This document shows, piece after piece, positions 15,455 to 23,697 of a stretch of DNA of 39,099 nt. Origin of the DNA: an uncultured Ruminiclostridium sp. GTDB lineage: Bacteria > Bacillota > Clostridia > Oscillospirales > Ruminococcaceae. Position numbers and translations under genes: made by a program. How positions within the stretch are numbered: the stretch's first letter is position 1; each line of letters begins with the position of its first letter. The stretch covers positions 1 to 39,099 of the forward strand of contig CAKSFR010000020.1 of assembly GCA_934454635.1 (NCBI GenBank). The letters run 5' to 3'. The notes beneath the pieces were generated by a model. It was not told the DNA's origin and searched no databases. It saw only the letters and a list, made by a program, of their open reading frames with translations.

Positions 15455-15994
15455 GTGAACAAAAATATTCTTATTATTTCGGCAAGTCCCAGAAAAGGCG
15501 GAAATTCCGACGCACTCTGCGACGAATTTATGCGCGGGGCGACGGAAAGTGGAAACAGCGTTGAAAAAATACGTCTTTCCGAAAAAAATATAGGCTACTG
15601 TAGGGGCTGCGGAGTCTGTAACACGACCCACAAGTGCGTACAGAACGACGACATGGCTGAAATTCTCGACAAAATGGTGAACGCGGACGCTATCGTGCTT
15701 GCGACGCCCGTTTATTTCTACACAATGGACGCGCAGCTTAAAACCCTTATAGACCGCACAGTTCCGCGATATACGGAAATTTCCGACAAGGCTTTTTACT
15801 TTATTGCTACCGCCGCGGACACTGACGCTTCAATGCTCGAAAAAACGATAGACGGTATACGCGGCTTTACCGAGGACTGCCTGCCCGGCGCGGTAGAAAA
15901 AGGCATAATTTATGCCACGGGCGTATGGCAGAAAGGCGAAGTAAATTCAACAAAATTTATGAAAGAAGCCTATGAAATGGGCAAAAACGCATAA
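15455..15994 (+). CDS. Flavodoxin-family NAD(P)H-dependent FMN oxidoreductase
   Basis: The 179-aa protein begins with the FMN-phosphate loop SASPRKGGNSD near residue 9 and has the CRGCGVCNTTHKC segment (near 47-60) and ATPVYFYTMDAQLKTLIDR typical of the iron-sulfur-flavoprotein/NADPH-dependent FMN reductase group (PF03358-like). It should bind FMN and reduce quinones, nitro compounds or other electrophiles in the cytoplasm. The start is GTG at 15455, 9 nt after AAAGGA; TTG at 15446 is less likely. First gene of the MerR-controlled operon, 15 nt before the next gene. Confidence 0.87.
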   Translation: MNKNILIISASPRKGGNSDALCDEFMRGATESGNSVEKIRLSEKNIGYCRGCGVCNTTHKCVQNDDMAEILDKMVNADAIVLATPVYFYTMDAQLKTLIDRTVPRYTEISDKAFYFIATAADTDASMLEKTIDGIRGFTEDCLPGAVEKGIIYATGVWQKGEVNSTKFMKEAYEMGKNA

Positions 15995-16009
15995 TAGGAG
16001 GGCTTTACA

Positions 16010-16567
16010 ATGAACAACTCAATCGCAGTCAGCAAAAAGGCGGTCATCGCCAAAATCATAATCGCGGCAACGGGAATTATCGCCGCGGTCGCACTCCCGC
16101 AGGTGTTCCACATTGTCGGGAATATTTCGGGAACGGGCGCCGCTCTCGGCGCTTCCCTGCTTCCCATGCACATTCCCGTGCTTCTCGCGGGCTTTCTCGG
16201 CGGACCTGTCGCAGGCGTTATCGCGGGTGTTTTAAGCCCTGTTGTAAGCGCCGCAATTTCGGGTATGCCCGCTGCGGCAATGCTTCCGTTTATGGTGATC
16301 GAGCTTGGAGTTTACGGGCTTGTTTCGGGGCTTTTATCCAAGACGAAGCTCAACGGCTTCGTAAAGCTGCTCATAACTCAGGTTGCGGGGCGTGCGGCAA
16401 GAGCGCTCGCAATAATCGCAGCGATATACCTCTTCGGAAACGCTGAGCTTACCCTTGCGGCTATTCCTCAATTTATCGTTACGGGACTTTTCGGAATAAT
16501 GATCCAGTGGGCGGTAATTCCGCTTCTCTCCGAGCGTCTGGAGCGCGTAAGAAAGCTGTATGAGTGA
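16010..16567 (+). CDS. ECF transporter S-component-like membrane protein
   Basis: A 185-aa protein with about six hydrophobic segments, small-residue-rich helices and the GASLLPMHIPVLLAGFLGGP region (residues 46-65) seen in many ECF S components. Such proteins bind vitamins or other micronutrients and use a shared EcfA/A'/T module, which is not in this window. Its place between a flavodoxin-type reductase and a DUF1893 gene suggests a cofactor or redox-related substrate, but nothing in the sequence identifies it. An AGGAGG site precedes the start; the stop overlaps the next gene by 8 bp. Confidence 0.75.
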   Translation: MNNSIAVSKKAVIAKIIIAATGIIAAVALPQVFHIVGNISGTGAALGASLLPMHIPVLLAGFLGGPVAGVIAGVLSPVVSAAISGMPAAAMLPFMVIELGVYGLVSGLLSKTKLNGFVKLLITQVAGRAARALAIIAAIYLFGNAELTLAAIPQFIVTGLFGIMIQWAVIPLLSERLERVRKLYE

Positions 16568-16985
16568 TATTGAAAAAGCAAAAAAACTGCTTTCGGGCGG
16601 GAATTTCACCTGCGTTCTCTGTAAGGGCGACACTTCATACACAAGCACAGGCAAGGGTGTTTCGCCGATGCTGACGTTTTTGGAAAACGGCACTGAGCTT
16701 CGCGGCTTTTCGGCTGCCGATAAAATAGTCGGAAAGGCTGCCGCAATGCTTTTCGTCTGCGCAGGCGTAGCCGAGGTGTTCGCCGAGGTCATGAGCGAGA
16801 GCGCAAGGGATTATCTGAAAGCACGCGGGATCGCCTGCTCCTGCGAGATTCTCACCGAAAAAATAATCAACAGAAAAGGCGACGGCTTATGCCCGATGGA
16901 GCTTGCCGTTATGGATATTGACGATGAAAGGCTCGGCTTTTCGGCAATAAAAAACAGATTTGACGAGCTCAGAAGAAAAGTGTGA
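16560..16985 (+). CDS. DUF1893 domain protein
   Basis: A 141-aa cytoplasmic protein matching DUF1893: [21 protein letters not shown] near the N-terminus, [18 protein letters not shown] at 50-67 and a C-terminal [11 protein letters not shown] segment. The family resembles nucleoside/cytidine deaminase-like folds, but its function is not established. Several cysteines (including two near the N-terminus and CSC near 100) could serve redox or metal roles. It overlaps the membrane-protein gene and is followed at 15 nt by the aldo/keto reductase. Confidence 0.78.
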   Translation: MSDIEKAKKLLSGGNFTCVLCKGDTSYTSTGKGVSPMLTFLENGTELRGFSAADKIVGKAAAMLFVCAGVAEVFAEVMSESARDYLKARGIACSCEILTEKIINRKGDGLCPMELAVMDIDDERLGFSAIKNRFDELRRKV

Positions 16986-16999
16986 AAGGAAATATAATC

Positions 17000-18115
17000 A
17001 TGAAAAAATTAGGATTCGGCTTTATGCGCCTGCCGCTTCTCGACAAGAACGACCAGACAAGCTTCGATATTCCGCAGCTCTGCGAAATGGTCGATAAATT
17101 TCTCGAAAAAGGCTTCACATATTTTGACACGGCGTATATGTATCACGATTTCAAGAGCGAAAATACGCTTAAAAAGGTGCTTATCGACCGTCACCCGCGC
17201 GAAAATTACCTAGTTGCAACAAAAATGCCGACAATGTTCCTGAAAAAAGCCGAGGACATGGAGCGCATATTCAACGAACAGCTTGAAAAAACGGGCGCGG
17301 GATATTTCGACTATTATCTGCTGCACTGCCTGAATATCGAAAATTACGCAACGGTGCAGAAATTCGACGCGTTCGGCTTTGCGCTTCAGAAGAAAAAGGA
17401 GGGAAAAATCAAAAAGCTCGGTTTTTCGTTCCACGACACCGCCGATTTGCTCGACGAAATTCTCACCGCACACCCCGAAACCGAATTTGTTCAGCTTCAG
17501 CTTAACTATCTCGACTGGGAAAACGAATCCGTTCAGTCGAGAAAGTGCTATGAGGTCGCGGTAAAGCACGGCAAGGATATAATCGTAATGGAGCCGGTAA
17601 AGGGAGGAACTCTTGCGAATGTCCCCCCGAAAGCAGAAAAGCTGCTTAAGGATCGCGAACCGGATATGTCCGTTCCGTCGTGGGCAATACGCTTCGCGGC
17701 GAGCCTCGACAACGTAATAATGGTGCTGAGCGGCATGAGCGATATGGCGCAGCTTCTCGACAACACGGGATATATGGAGAATTTCAAGCCGCTTTCGGAC
17801 GAGGAAAAGGCTGTCTGTATGCAGGTTCGCGACATTATCAATTCGTCGATCGCCGTTCCCTGCACCGCCTGCCGCTACTGCACCGACGGCTGCCCGATGA
17901 ATATCCCGATCCCCGACTATTTTGCGCTTTACAATGCGGAATTGCAGGAAATCGACAAGATTTTCAACGTTCAGGCAACGTACTACGAAAACCTCACGCA
18001 AACTCACGGAAAAGCTTCCGACTGTATCGAATGCAGACAGTGCGAGCAGCACTGCCCGCAGCACATTCACATTGTTGACAATCTCAAAAAGGTTGCGAAA
18101 ACATTCGAGGGCTGA
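17000..18115 (+). CDS. Aldo/keto reductase with C-terminal 4Fe-4S ferredoxin domain
   Basis: This 371-aa protein combines an AKR barrel ([10 protein letters not shown] near residue 40 with the catalytic Asp/Tyr, KMPT near 75, LLHCLN near 105, MEPVKGG near 200) with a C-terminal ferredoxin-like domain: [12 protein letters not shown] (near 287) and [12 protein letters not shown] (near 345). The clusters could supply electrons instead of, or together with, a nicotinamide cofactor. Substrate is unknown; aldehyde or ketone detoxification fits the MerR context. The start at 17000 follows GAAAGGAAA; GTG at 16982 is unlikely. Confidence 0.88.
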   Translation: MKKLGFGFMRLPLLDKNDQTSFDIPQLCEMVDKFLEKGFTYFDTAYMYHDFKSENTLKKVLIDRHPRENYLVATKMPTMFLKKAEDMERIFNEQLEKTGAGYFDYYLLHCLNIENYATVQKFDAFGFALQKKKEGKIKKLGFSFHDTADLLDEILTAHPETEFVQLQLNYLDWENESVQSRKCYEVAVKHGKDIIVMEPVKGGTLANVPPKAEKLLKDREPDMSVPSWAIRFAASLDNVIMVLSGMSDMAQLLDNTGYMENFKPLSDEEKAVCMQVRDIINSSIAVPCTACRYCTDGCPMNIPIPDYFALYNAELQEIDKIFNVQATYYENLTQTHGKASDCIECRQCEQHCPQHIHIVDNLKKVAKTFEG

Positions 18116-18118
18116 GCC

Positions 18119-18499
18119 ATGACAATATCTGAGATTGCGAAAAAATACGACCTCACCCCCGACACGCTGCGCTATTACGAGCGAATCGGGCTTATCCCGC
18201 CCGTTCCGCGCAACGCAAGCGGTCTGCGGGACTATGACGAGGAATCGTGCAACTGGGTCGAATTTATAAAGTGTATGCGCAGCGCGGGACTGCCGATAGA
18301 AGTGCTTATCGACTACGTTCAGCTATTCCGAAAGGGCGATTCGACCGTACCTGCGCGCAAGGAGATCCTTATCGAACAGCGAGAGCTTCTCCGCGCAAAA
18401 ATCGAAGAGCTTCAGAAAACGCTTGCACGGCTTGACTATAAAATCGAGCTTTATGAAAGCGGAAAGATGAAAAAGTGCGAGGAGAAGCTGAAAAAATAA
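18119..18499 (+). CDS. MerR-family transcriptional regulator, AdhR/NmlR-like
   Basis: A 126-aa regulator with a MerR winged helix (SEIAKKYDLTPDTLRYYERIGL at 4-25, split helix-turn-helix) and a C-terminal coiled coil (about 80-120). It lacks the metal-binding cysteine loop of MerR/CueR. Cys52, in EFIKCMRSAGLPIE, is at the position of the thiol-sensing Cys described for B. subtilis AdhR, an aldehyde/electrophile sensor. It starts 3 nt after the reductase stop and, as the last gene, should autoregulate through the dyad promoter at 15376-15406. Confidence 0.9.
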   Translation: MTISEIAKKYDLTPDTLRYYERIGLIPPVPRNASGLRDYDEESCNWVEFIKCMRSAGLPIEVLIDYVQLFRKGDSTVPARKEILIEQRELLRAKIEELQKTLARLDYKIELYESGKMKKCEEKLKK

Positions 18500-18503
18500 A
18501 CAA

Positions 18504-18547
18504 CCCCTTTGTCGGATATGCAGCATATCCGGTAAAGGGGATTTTTT
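18504..18547. terminator. Bidirectional terminator between merR-type gene and GNAT gene
   Basis: CCCCTTT (18504-18510) pairs with AAAGGGG (18534-18540), and inside CGGATATGC (18513-18521) pairs with GCATATCCG (18523-18531), followed by T6. It serves the plus-strand operon and probably the convergent GNAT gene ending at 18551. Confidence 0.9.
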
Positions 18548-18550
18548 CTG

Positions 18551-19144
18551 TCAAGGCTCAAAACGACTTTTCTCTACCGCGCGGAACCGCTCCGCGATCT
18601 GTGGAAAAGGCACTGTCGGCAGCGGGTTTTCATGGTGCGCCGAAAGGCATTTCTCCATATATACCATGTCGTACCACGTTCCGAATTTATATCCGCACTT
18701 GTGAAACTGCCCCACAAGGCGATAGCCCATGTGCGCGTGAAAATCCACGCTGTTGCGGGTCAGATACTTGTCCTCGGCTTCGGGAAAGCCGATACAAGCG
18801 ACCAGATTTATGATATTCTGCATACCGAGCGCAAGCTCCAGCGCCTCGTAAAGCTCTTTTCCGACGCCCTGCTTTCTTGTGTCCTTATCAAGATATATCG
18901 TGGTTTCAGCCGCATAGTCATAAGCCTTACGAGGGTGAAATCTTCCCGCATAGGCGTAACCTACGATTCTGCCGCCGCGTATCGCCGCAAAATACGGATA
19001 GTTCTCAAGTGTTGCGCGAATCCTCCCGCGAAATTCTTCAAGGCTCGGCACATCATATTCAAAGGTTATCGCCGTATTTTTTACATAGTGCGAATAAATT
19101 TCTAGAAGGCGCGGTGCGTCGTCCTCGTTCACAAACCGTATCAT
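18551..19144 (-). CDS. GNAT N-acetyltransferase, phosphinothricin/methionine-sulfoximine acetyltransferase-like
   Basis: A 197-aa protein with the GNAT core; RKQGVGKELYEALE (near residue 90) is the acetyl-CoA pyrophosphate loop (Q-x-x-G-x-G/A), and NTAITFEYDVPS plus FHAHMGYRLVGQFHKCGYKFGTWYDMVYMEK are characteristic of the PAT/MddA group. Members acetylate amino acid analogues; the native substrate is unknown. Its start overlaps the stop of the preceding GNAT gene in an ATGA, so the two are co-translated. Confidence 0.85.
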   Translation of the reverse strand: MIRFVNEDDAPRLLEIYSHYVKNTAITFEYDVPSLEEFRGRIRATLENYPYFAAIRGGRIVGYAYAGRFHPRKAYDYAAETTIYLDKDTRKQGVGKELYEALELALGMQNIINLVACIGFPEAEDKYLTRNSVDFHAHMGYRLVGQFHKCGYKFGTWYDMVYMEKCLSAHHENPLPTVPFPQIAERFRAVEKSRFEP

Positions 19145-19680
19145 GTCATGTTTTCCTTTCGTTTTGTTTCATTCCATTCCGCGCGCGTTATTCCGTAAAC
19201 AACGGAAAGCTCGTTTTCACTGTCGGTGAACTCCTCTCTTAGGCGCATTCCGTTTGACAGCGCGACCGCAGACGAAGCGGCGTTCGCCTTTTTCATGTAC
19301 GAAAAAATCTCCCCGAACGGCGTAATTTCAAAAGCCGCGTCCCGGCAGGCGCGCGCCGCCTCTTTAGCATATCCGCGCCGCTGACAGCGCTTTGCGATGT
19401 GATAGCCTATTTCGGGACGGATAAAGCCGTTTATATTCTGCATTGTAAGACCGCAATCGCCGATAACTTCTCCTGTTTCCTTGAGAACGACTGCCCAGAG
19501 TCCGAAACCGAACACCCGATAACGCTCAATATTGCGCGATATCCAACCGCGCACGCGGTTTTCATCAAAAGTATAAGGATAGTGCTGCATTATATCCGAG
19601 TCGCCGAGAACCTCATAAAGCGCGTCGAAGTCGTCCTCGTTCATTTCTCTTAAAACAAGTCTTTGCGTTTCAATTTTCAT
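19141..19680 (-). CDS. GNAT N-acetyltransferase, RimJ/RimL-like
   Basis: A 179-aa protein beginning with TQRLVLREMNEDDFDALYEV, the usual start of RimJ/RimL-type GNATs, and carrying KRCQRRGYAKEAARA (near residue 105) as the acetyl-CoA loop. Such proteins acetylate N-termini, ribosomal proteins or small molecules; substrate not assignable. The start at 19680 follows GGAGGAA; an upstream frame to 19713 is not needed. It begins 70 nt after fliJ on the same strand, so it may be read from the flagellar operon; a hairpin with 8-bp arms (19701-19721) lies in the gap but has no T-run in the reading direction. Confidence 0.83.
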   Translation of the reverse strand: MKIETQRLVLREMNEDDFDALYEVLGDSDIMQHYPYTFDENRVRGWISRNIERYRVFGFGLWAVVLKETGEVIGDCGLTMQNINGFIRPEIGYHIAKRCQRRGYAKEAARACRDAAFEITPFGEIFSYMKKANAASSAVALSNGMRLREEFTDSENELSVVYGITRAEWNETKRKENMT

Positions 19681-19749
19681 TGCCGTTCCTCCGCGGGTAC
19701 AGAACGGCGGCAAGCCGTTCTTTCAAAAAAAACGTCCCGCCGCCGATAA

Positions 19750-20202
19750 TTATTCTCCGTGTGCCTTGCGCCAGTCCGAATTTGAAACAAATTCCTCGAT
19801 AAACGCTTCAGTTTCCTTCTGCTCGGCGGCTTTATATTCCTCGATCTGCTGTTCCTCCAGCTTTTCGAGCTTAGACACCTCTTTCGTCGCCTCAACGACA
19901 ACCTCAAGCTGCCGCTCTATCTCGCGCTCCTTGAGCATTATCTGGTGCCGCTTCATGTGCAGTTCCTGCTGCTTCGCCGCAATATAGCGCTTGTGGACAG
20001 ATATATCGAGCGGCGTAGTACCGCGCTCATACATTTCCACAAGTTCGCGGTTCAGCCGCGCCAGCTCCTCAAGTATATCTTCAAGCTCCGCCTGAAACCT
20101 GTTGAGCTGCCCGCGCAAATCGGCAAGCGAACCCTTTTCCGTTTCAAGCACCTGCTCGCGGTACTGCTTAAGCCGTTCGAGCGTAAAAACAAATTTCTTC
20201 AA
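19750..20202 (-). CDS. fliJ: Flagellar export protein FliJ
   Basis: A 150-aa, almost entirely coiled-coil protein starting KKFVFTLERLKQYREQ, the typical FliJ beginning. FliJ sits in the FliI hexamer pore and links it to FlhA, promoting export. It directly follows fliI (10-nt gap). The start codon is TTG at 20202 after GAGGA; no ATG is available nearby. Last flagellar gene of the operon in this window. Confidence 0.9.
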   Translation of the reverse strand: MKKFVFTLERLKQYREQVLETEKGSLADLRGQLNRFQAELEDILEELARLNRELVEMYERGTTPLDISVHKRYIAAKQQELHMKRHQIMLKEREIERQLEVVVEATKEVSKLEKLEEQQIEEYKAAEQKETEAFIEEFVSNSDWRKAHGE

Positions 20203-20212
20203 AAATTATTCC

Positions 20213-21517
20213 TCAATTTACCGCCTCTTTAAGCAGCTGTATCGTTTCCTCGAGCGAAAAACTCTCGTTCGTTCCCTGCGTTAAAAAGTCGTTTATTTTA
20301 TCAATTTTGCTTATAGCTTCGTCAAGCTTCGGGTTCGTGCCCGCCTTGTACGCGCCGATTGAGATAAGGTCGGAGTTGGTATTGTAAAGCGCAAGCAGAT
20401 TTCTCAGCTTTCCCGCCGCTTCAATATGCGATTTTTCGCATATTATCGACATAAGACGCGAAACGCTCGGAAGAATATCGATAGCGGGATAATGGTTCTG
20501 CGCCGCGATTTTTCGCGACAGGATTATGTGTCCGTCAATTATACCGCGAACGGTATCCGCAATAGGCTCGTTCGTGTCGTCGCCCTCAACAAGAACCGCA
20601 TAAATTCCCGTAATACTGCCCTTTTCAAAGCACCCCGCGCGTTCAAGCAGCTTAGGAAGCGCAGAATAAATAGACGGCGTATAACCGCGCGCGATAGGCG
20701 GCTCGCCTGTCGAAAGTCCTACCTCGCGGTTCGCCATTGCAAAACGCGTCAGGTTGTCCATCATAAGCAGCACGTCCTTGCCCTGACTCATGAAATACTC
20801 GGCGATAGCCGTTGCCGTCATGGGGCATTTCGCGCGCATCATCGCAGGCTGGTCTGACGTTGCCACAACGACCACCGAGCGTGCCATGCCCTCCTCGCCG
20901 AGGTCGTTTTCGATAAATTCACGAACCTCACGGCCTCGTTCGCCCACAAGTGCAATAACGTTGATATCCGCCTTGACCTTTCGGGCGATCATACCCATAA
21001 GCGTACTTTTTCCGACGCCCGAGCCTGCGAAAATACCTATACGCTGACCCTTTCCGAGCGTTAGCAGACCGTCGATCGCCTTTACGCCAAGTTCGATAGG
21101 TTCGGATATTTTCGGTCGCGTGAGCGGGTTTACGGGGTTTCCCGAAATTGAAACGCTGTCGGTATAATTTATCTCCCCGCCGCCGTCGATCGGATTGCCG
21201 ATAGCGTCGATTATGCGCCCGATAAGCGCATTGCCCGTCTTTACCATGAGCTTTGCGCCCGTGTTGTCAACTATACTTCCCGGTCCTACGCCCTCTATAT
21301 CGGTGTACGGCATCAGCAGCACCTTATCCGACTGAAATCCGACGACCTCGGCGTGGATAAAGCTCTTCATATCCTTTGAGTAAATGCGGCAGACGTCCCC
21401 GATGTTACATTCCGGGCCGCTCGCTTCTATGGTCATTCCGACAATTTTTTCGATTTTTCCCATATAGCGGTAAGCGTCGAGCTTTTCAAGCTCCTGCCTG
21501 AATCCCTGTAAATCCAT
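20213..21517 (-). CDS. fliI: Flagellum-specific ATPase FliI
   Basis: The 434-aa export ATPase has Walker A AGSGVGKST (164-172), GERGREVREFIE (near 193), and the PSVFSALPKLLERAG-like segment (here PSIYSALPKLLERAG), all close to F1-beta/FliI. It hydrolyses ATP at the base of the flagellar type III export gate, bound to FliH and FliJ. Start and fliH stop overlap by one base (TGATG). Confidence 0.96.
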   Translation of the reverse strand: MDLQGFRQELEKLDAYRYMGKIEKIVGMTIEASGPECNIGDVCRIYSKDMKSFIHAEVVGFQSDKVLLMPYTDIEGVGPGSIVDNTGAKLMVKTGNALIGRIIDAIGNPIDGGGEINYTDSVSISGNPVNPLTRPKISEPIELGVKAIDGLLTLGKGQRIGIFAGSGVGKSTLMGMIARKVKADINVIALVGERGREVREFIENDLGEEGMARSVVVVATSDQPAMMRAKCPMTATAIAEYFMSQGKDVLLMMDNLTRFAMANREVGLSTGEPPIARGYTPSIYSALPKLLERAGCFEKGSITGIYAVLVEGDDTNEPIADTVRGIIDGHIILSRKIAAQNHYPAIDILPSVSRLMSIICEKSHIEAAGKLRNLLALYNTNSDLISIGAYKAGTNPKLDEAISKIDKINDFLTQGTNESFSLEETIQLLKEAVN

Positions 21518-22548
21518 CAGCCTTCCTCTTCCTCCGCCGAGCTTTCCATTGCTCTCATTTTCTCACGGATAAGCTCGTTCAGATTCTTATCGCGGTATTT
21601 TCCCTTTCCAAGCTGTTCGATCATTTTAAGCTGCGTAGGAACGCCCGCGTCGGTTATTTCAGCGCCGTCGTCAAGAATAAGAGTACCCTCGGGAGCGTCC
21701 TTGAGAATTTCAATCTCGACGTTAGTTCCCGGACGGAAAGCTTCCGCAAGGACTGCGTCGTCGATTTCGGCGGTTTCTGAGATATCCAGCGACGAAAGTG
21801 AAATTTTTACATTTTTGCTGCTGCGGTAGCGCTTTCCCGCTTCCTTTATCATCTTTGAGATAACAGCCTTGTCCTTCTGCTTCAGGCTGTTTATGGTTAT
21901 TTTCTGCGCAATATCAAAAATCGTATCGAAAAGCTGATTTTCGTATTCATGGAAAATCTTCTCTTTTTCGGCGATTATCTGTTCGTTTATCGATTTAAGT
22001 TCAACAAGGGTATCCCTGCACTTTTTCAGCGCGGCAACATATCCCTCGTCATAACCCTTTTTATGACCGTCGTCATAGCCCAGCTTTCTGCCCTCGTCCG
22101 CCGCGTCGCCCTTTATCTGCTCGGACTTTGCGTTCGCTTCGTCGATAGTCTGCTTCGCCATTTCACGGGTTTTTTCATAAACCTCGGCAGCCTTTTCCTT
22201 TGCGCGAAGCATAAACTGCTCCGCCTCGTCCGAATATTTGCTCCGCAGCTCCTCGCATTCGCGAAGCATACGCTCGCGTTCGAGAAGTATCTCCTGCTCG
22301 CTTATCGGGCTTCCCTTGACTTCCGGCTGATTAAGCTCATTTTTTTCGGGTTCAGCCTCGCTCTGCGGCTTTTCCTCACTGAACTTTTTTTCGTCGGCGG
22401 CAGGCTTCTCCGTTTCGGTTTCGACAGCTTCTTCCAAGGGAATGCCAACGGTCGGATGCTGTCCATAGATAGTTTTCATTATCGGCTCGTCGCCGCCCGA
22501 AACGGGAATATAGCCGAAGCCCAGCCCGCCTTTAATAACACCTGCCAT
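21517..22548 (-). CDS. fliH: Flagellar assembly protein FliH
   Basis: A 343-aa protein. The decisive feature is a run of GxxxG repeats, with Gly at 153, 157, 161, 165 and 169, characteristic of FliH, within a long coiled coil (about 85-235), followed by the globular C-terminal domain that binds FliI. The N-terminal about 80 residues are a Glu-rich disordered extension that makes it longer than typical FliH (about 230-270 aa). FliH regulates FliI and anchors it to the C-ring. It lies between fliG and fliI. Confidence 0.93.
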   Translation of the reverse strand: MAGVIKGGLGFGYIPVSGGDEPIMKTIYGQHPTVGIPLEEAVETETEKPAADEKKFSEEKPQSEAEPEKNELNQPEVKGSPISEQEILLERERMLRECEELRSKYSDEAEQFMLRAKEKAAEVYEKTREMAKQTIDEANAKSEQIKGDAADEGRKLGYDDGHKKGYDEGYVAALKKCRDTLVELKSINEQIIAEKEKIFHEYENQLFDTIFDIAQKITINSLKQKDKAVISKMIKEAGKRYRSSKNVKISLSSLDISETAEIDDAVLAEAFRPGTNVEIEILKDAPEGTLILDDGAEITDAGVPTQLKMIEQLGKGKYRDKNLNELIREKMRAMESSAEEEEG

Positions 22549-22583
22549 GTTCGCACCTCCGGAAAAATAATGCTGCTGTAACG

Positions 22584-22622
22584 AAAAACGGCGGGCAGAC
22601 AGCCTTTTCGCCGCGCCCGCCG
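22584..22622 (-). terminator. Internal hairpin with T-run between fliG and fliH
   Basis: On the minus strand CGGCGGGC (22622-22615) pairs with GCCCGCCG (22596-22589), followed by TTTTT. It looks like an intrinsic terminator inside the flagellar operon, 93-nt intergenic; partial termination or mRNA processing would give fliG more transcripts than fliH-I-J. Confidence 0.7.
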
Positions 22623-22641
22623 AAACATATAAACAAAACTA

Positions 22642-23667
22642 TTATGCGATAATTTCGTCGCTTCCGCCGCCCTTTGAAATTGTGAGAGCGCCCTCGTCCT
22701 CAAGCCGCCGTATAATCGCAACAATACGCTGCTGAGCCTCTTCGACGTCGCGCATACGCACATTGTGCAGATATTCGACATCCGTCTGAGTCGATTCCTT
22801 GCTTCTCGACGACATATTTGCGTAAATTACCTCGGCAACCTCGGCTGTCGAACCCTTTATCGCAATAGCGAGATCCTTCGGATCGACCTGCGGAATAAAC
22901 GCCTGAATCGACATCGAATCGAGATGAACGATATCCTCGAAAACGAACATCTTCTGGCGAATTTCCTCTGCAAGCTTCGGGTCGCGCAGATTGAGTTCGT
23001 CGAAAATGAACTTTTCGGTCGAGCGCTCTACCTTGTTGAGGACGTCTGCTATGTAGTTTACGCCGCCTACGTCCATATTTTCCGTTGTTGCAAGGTTCGC
23101 AAACTTCTTTTCAAGCGTCGCTTCAATGCTCTTGATAACATCGGGCGAAGCCGACTCCATTTTCGCGATACGCTCAACAACTTCGATACGCACGTCCTTC
23201 GGAAGTTCCGAAAGAATTGCGGAAGCCTGATCGCTGCGCGCATACGAAAGTATAAGTGCAATCGTCTGCGGGTGCTCGTTCTGTACAATAGCAAGCAGAT
23301 TTTTATAGTCAGCCTTTCGCACAAAAGCGAACGCCTTTGTTTTAAGCTGCTTTGTTATTTTTTCAAAAAGCGCGTTTGCCGCCTGCGAACCGAAAGCCTT
23401 TTCGAGAATTTCACGCGCATATTCCACGCCGCCCTCGGAAATAACTTTCTGCGTAAGGCATATCTCGTAGAAATCGTTAAGCACCTCGTCAACGACCTCT
23501 ACGGGCCAGTAATCCATTTTCGCAACTTCAAGCGTCAGCTTTTCTATTTCTTCATCTGTAAAAAACTTGAATACGCTAGAGGCATTTTCCGTTCCGAGAG
23601 CAGAAATAACCATTGCCGCTTTCTGAACCGCGGTAATTTGTCCCGGAGCCGCCTGTTGTTCCGCCAT
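22642..23667 (-). CDS. fliG: Flagellar motor switch protein FliG
   Basis: A 341-aa protein of normal length. The N-terminal domain (about 10-100) binds FliF, the middle domain has the EHPQTIALILSYA motif (near 135), and the C-terminal domain with the charged torque helix region (MFVFEDIVHLDSMSIQ near 240) contacts the stator. It follows fliF by 30 nt with an AGGAGGG site. Confidence 0.96.
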   Translation of the reverse strand: MAEQQAAPGQITAVQKAAMVISALGTENASSVFKFFTDEEIEKLTLEVAKMDYWPVEVVDEVLNDFYEICLTQKVISEGGVEYAREILEKAFGSQAANALFEKITKQLKTKAFAFVRKADYKNLLAIVQNEHPQTIALILSYARSDQASAILSELPKDVRIEVVERIAKMESASPDVIKSIEATLEKKFANLATTENMDVGGVNYIADVLNKVERSTEKFIFDELNLRDPKLAEEIRQKMFVFEDIVHLDSMSIQAFIPQVDPKDLAIAIKGSTAEVAEVIYANMSSRSKESTQTDVEYLHNVRMRDVEEAQQRIVAIIRRLEDEGALTISKGGGSDEIIA

Positions 23668-23697
23668 ATTATTCCCTCCTGTCGGAAAATCTCACGC

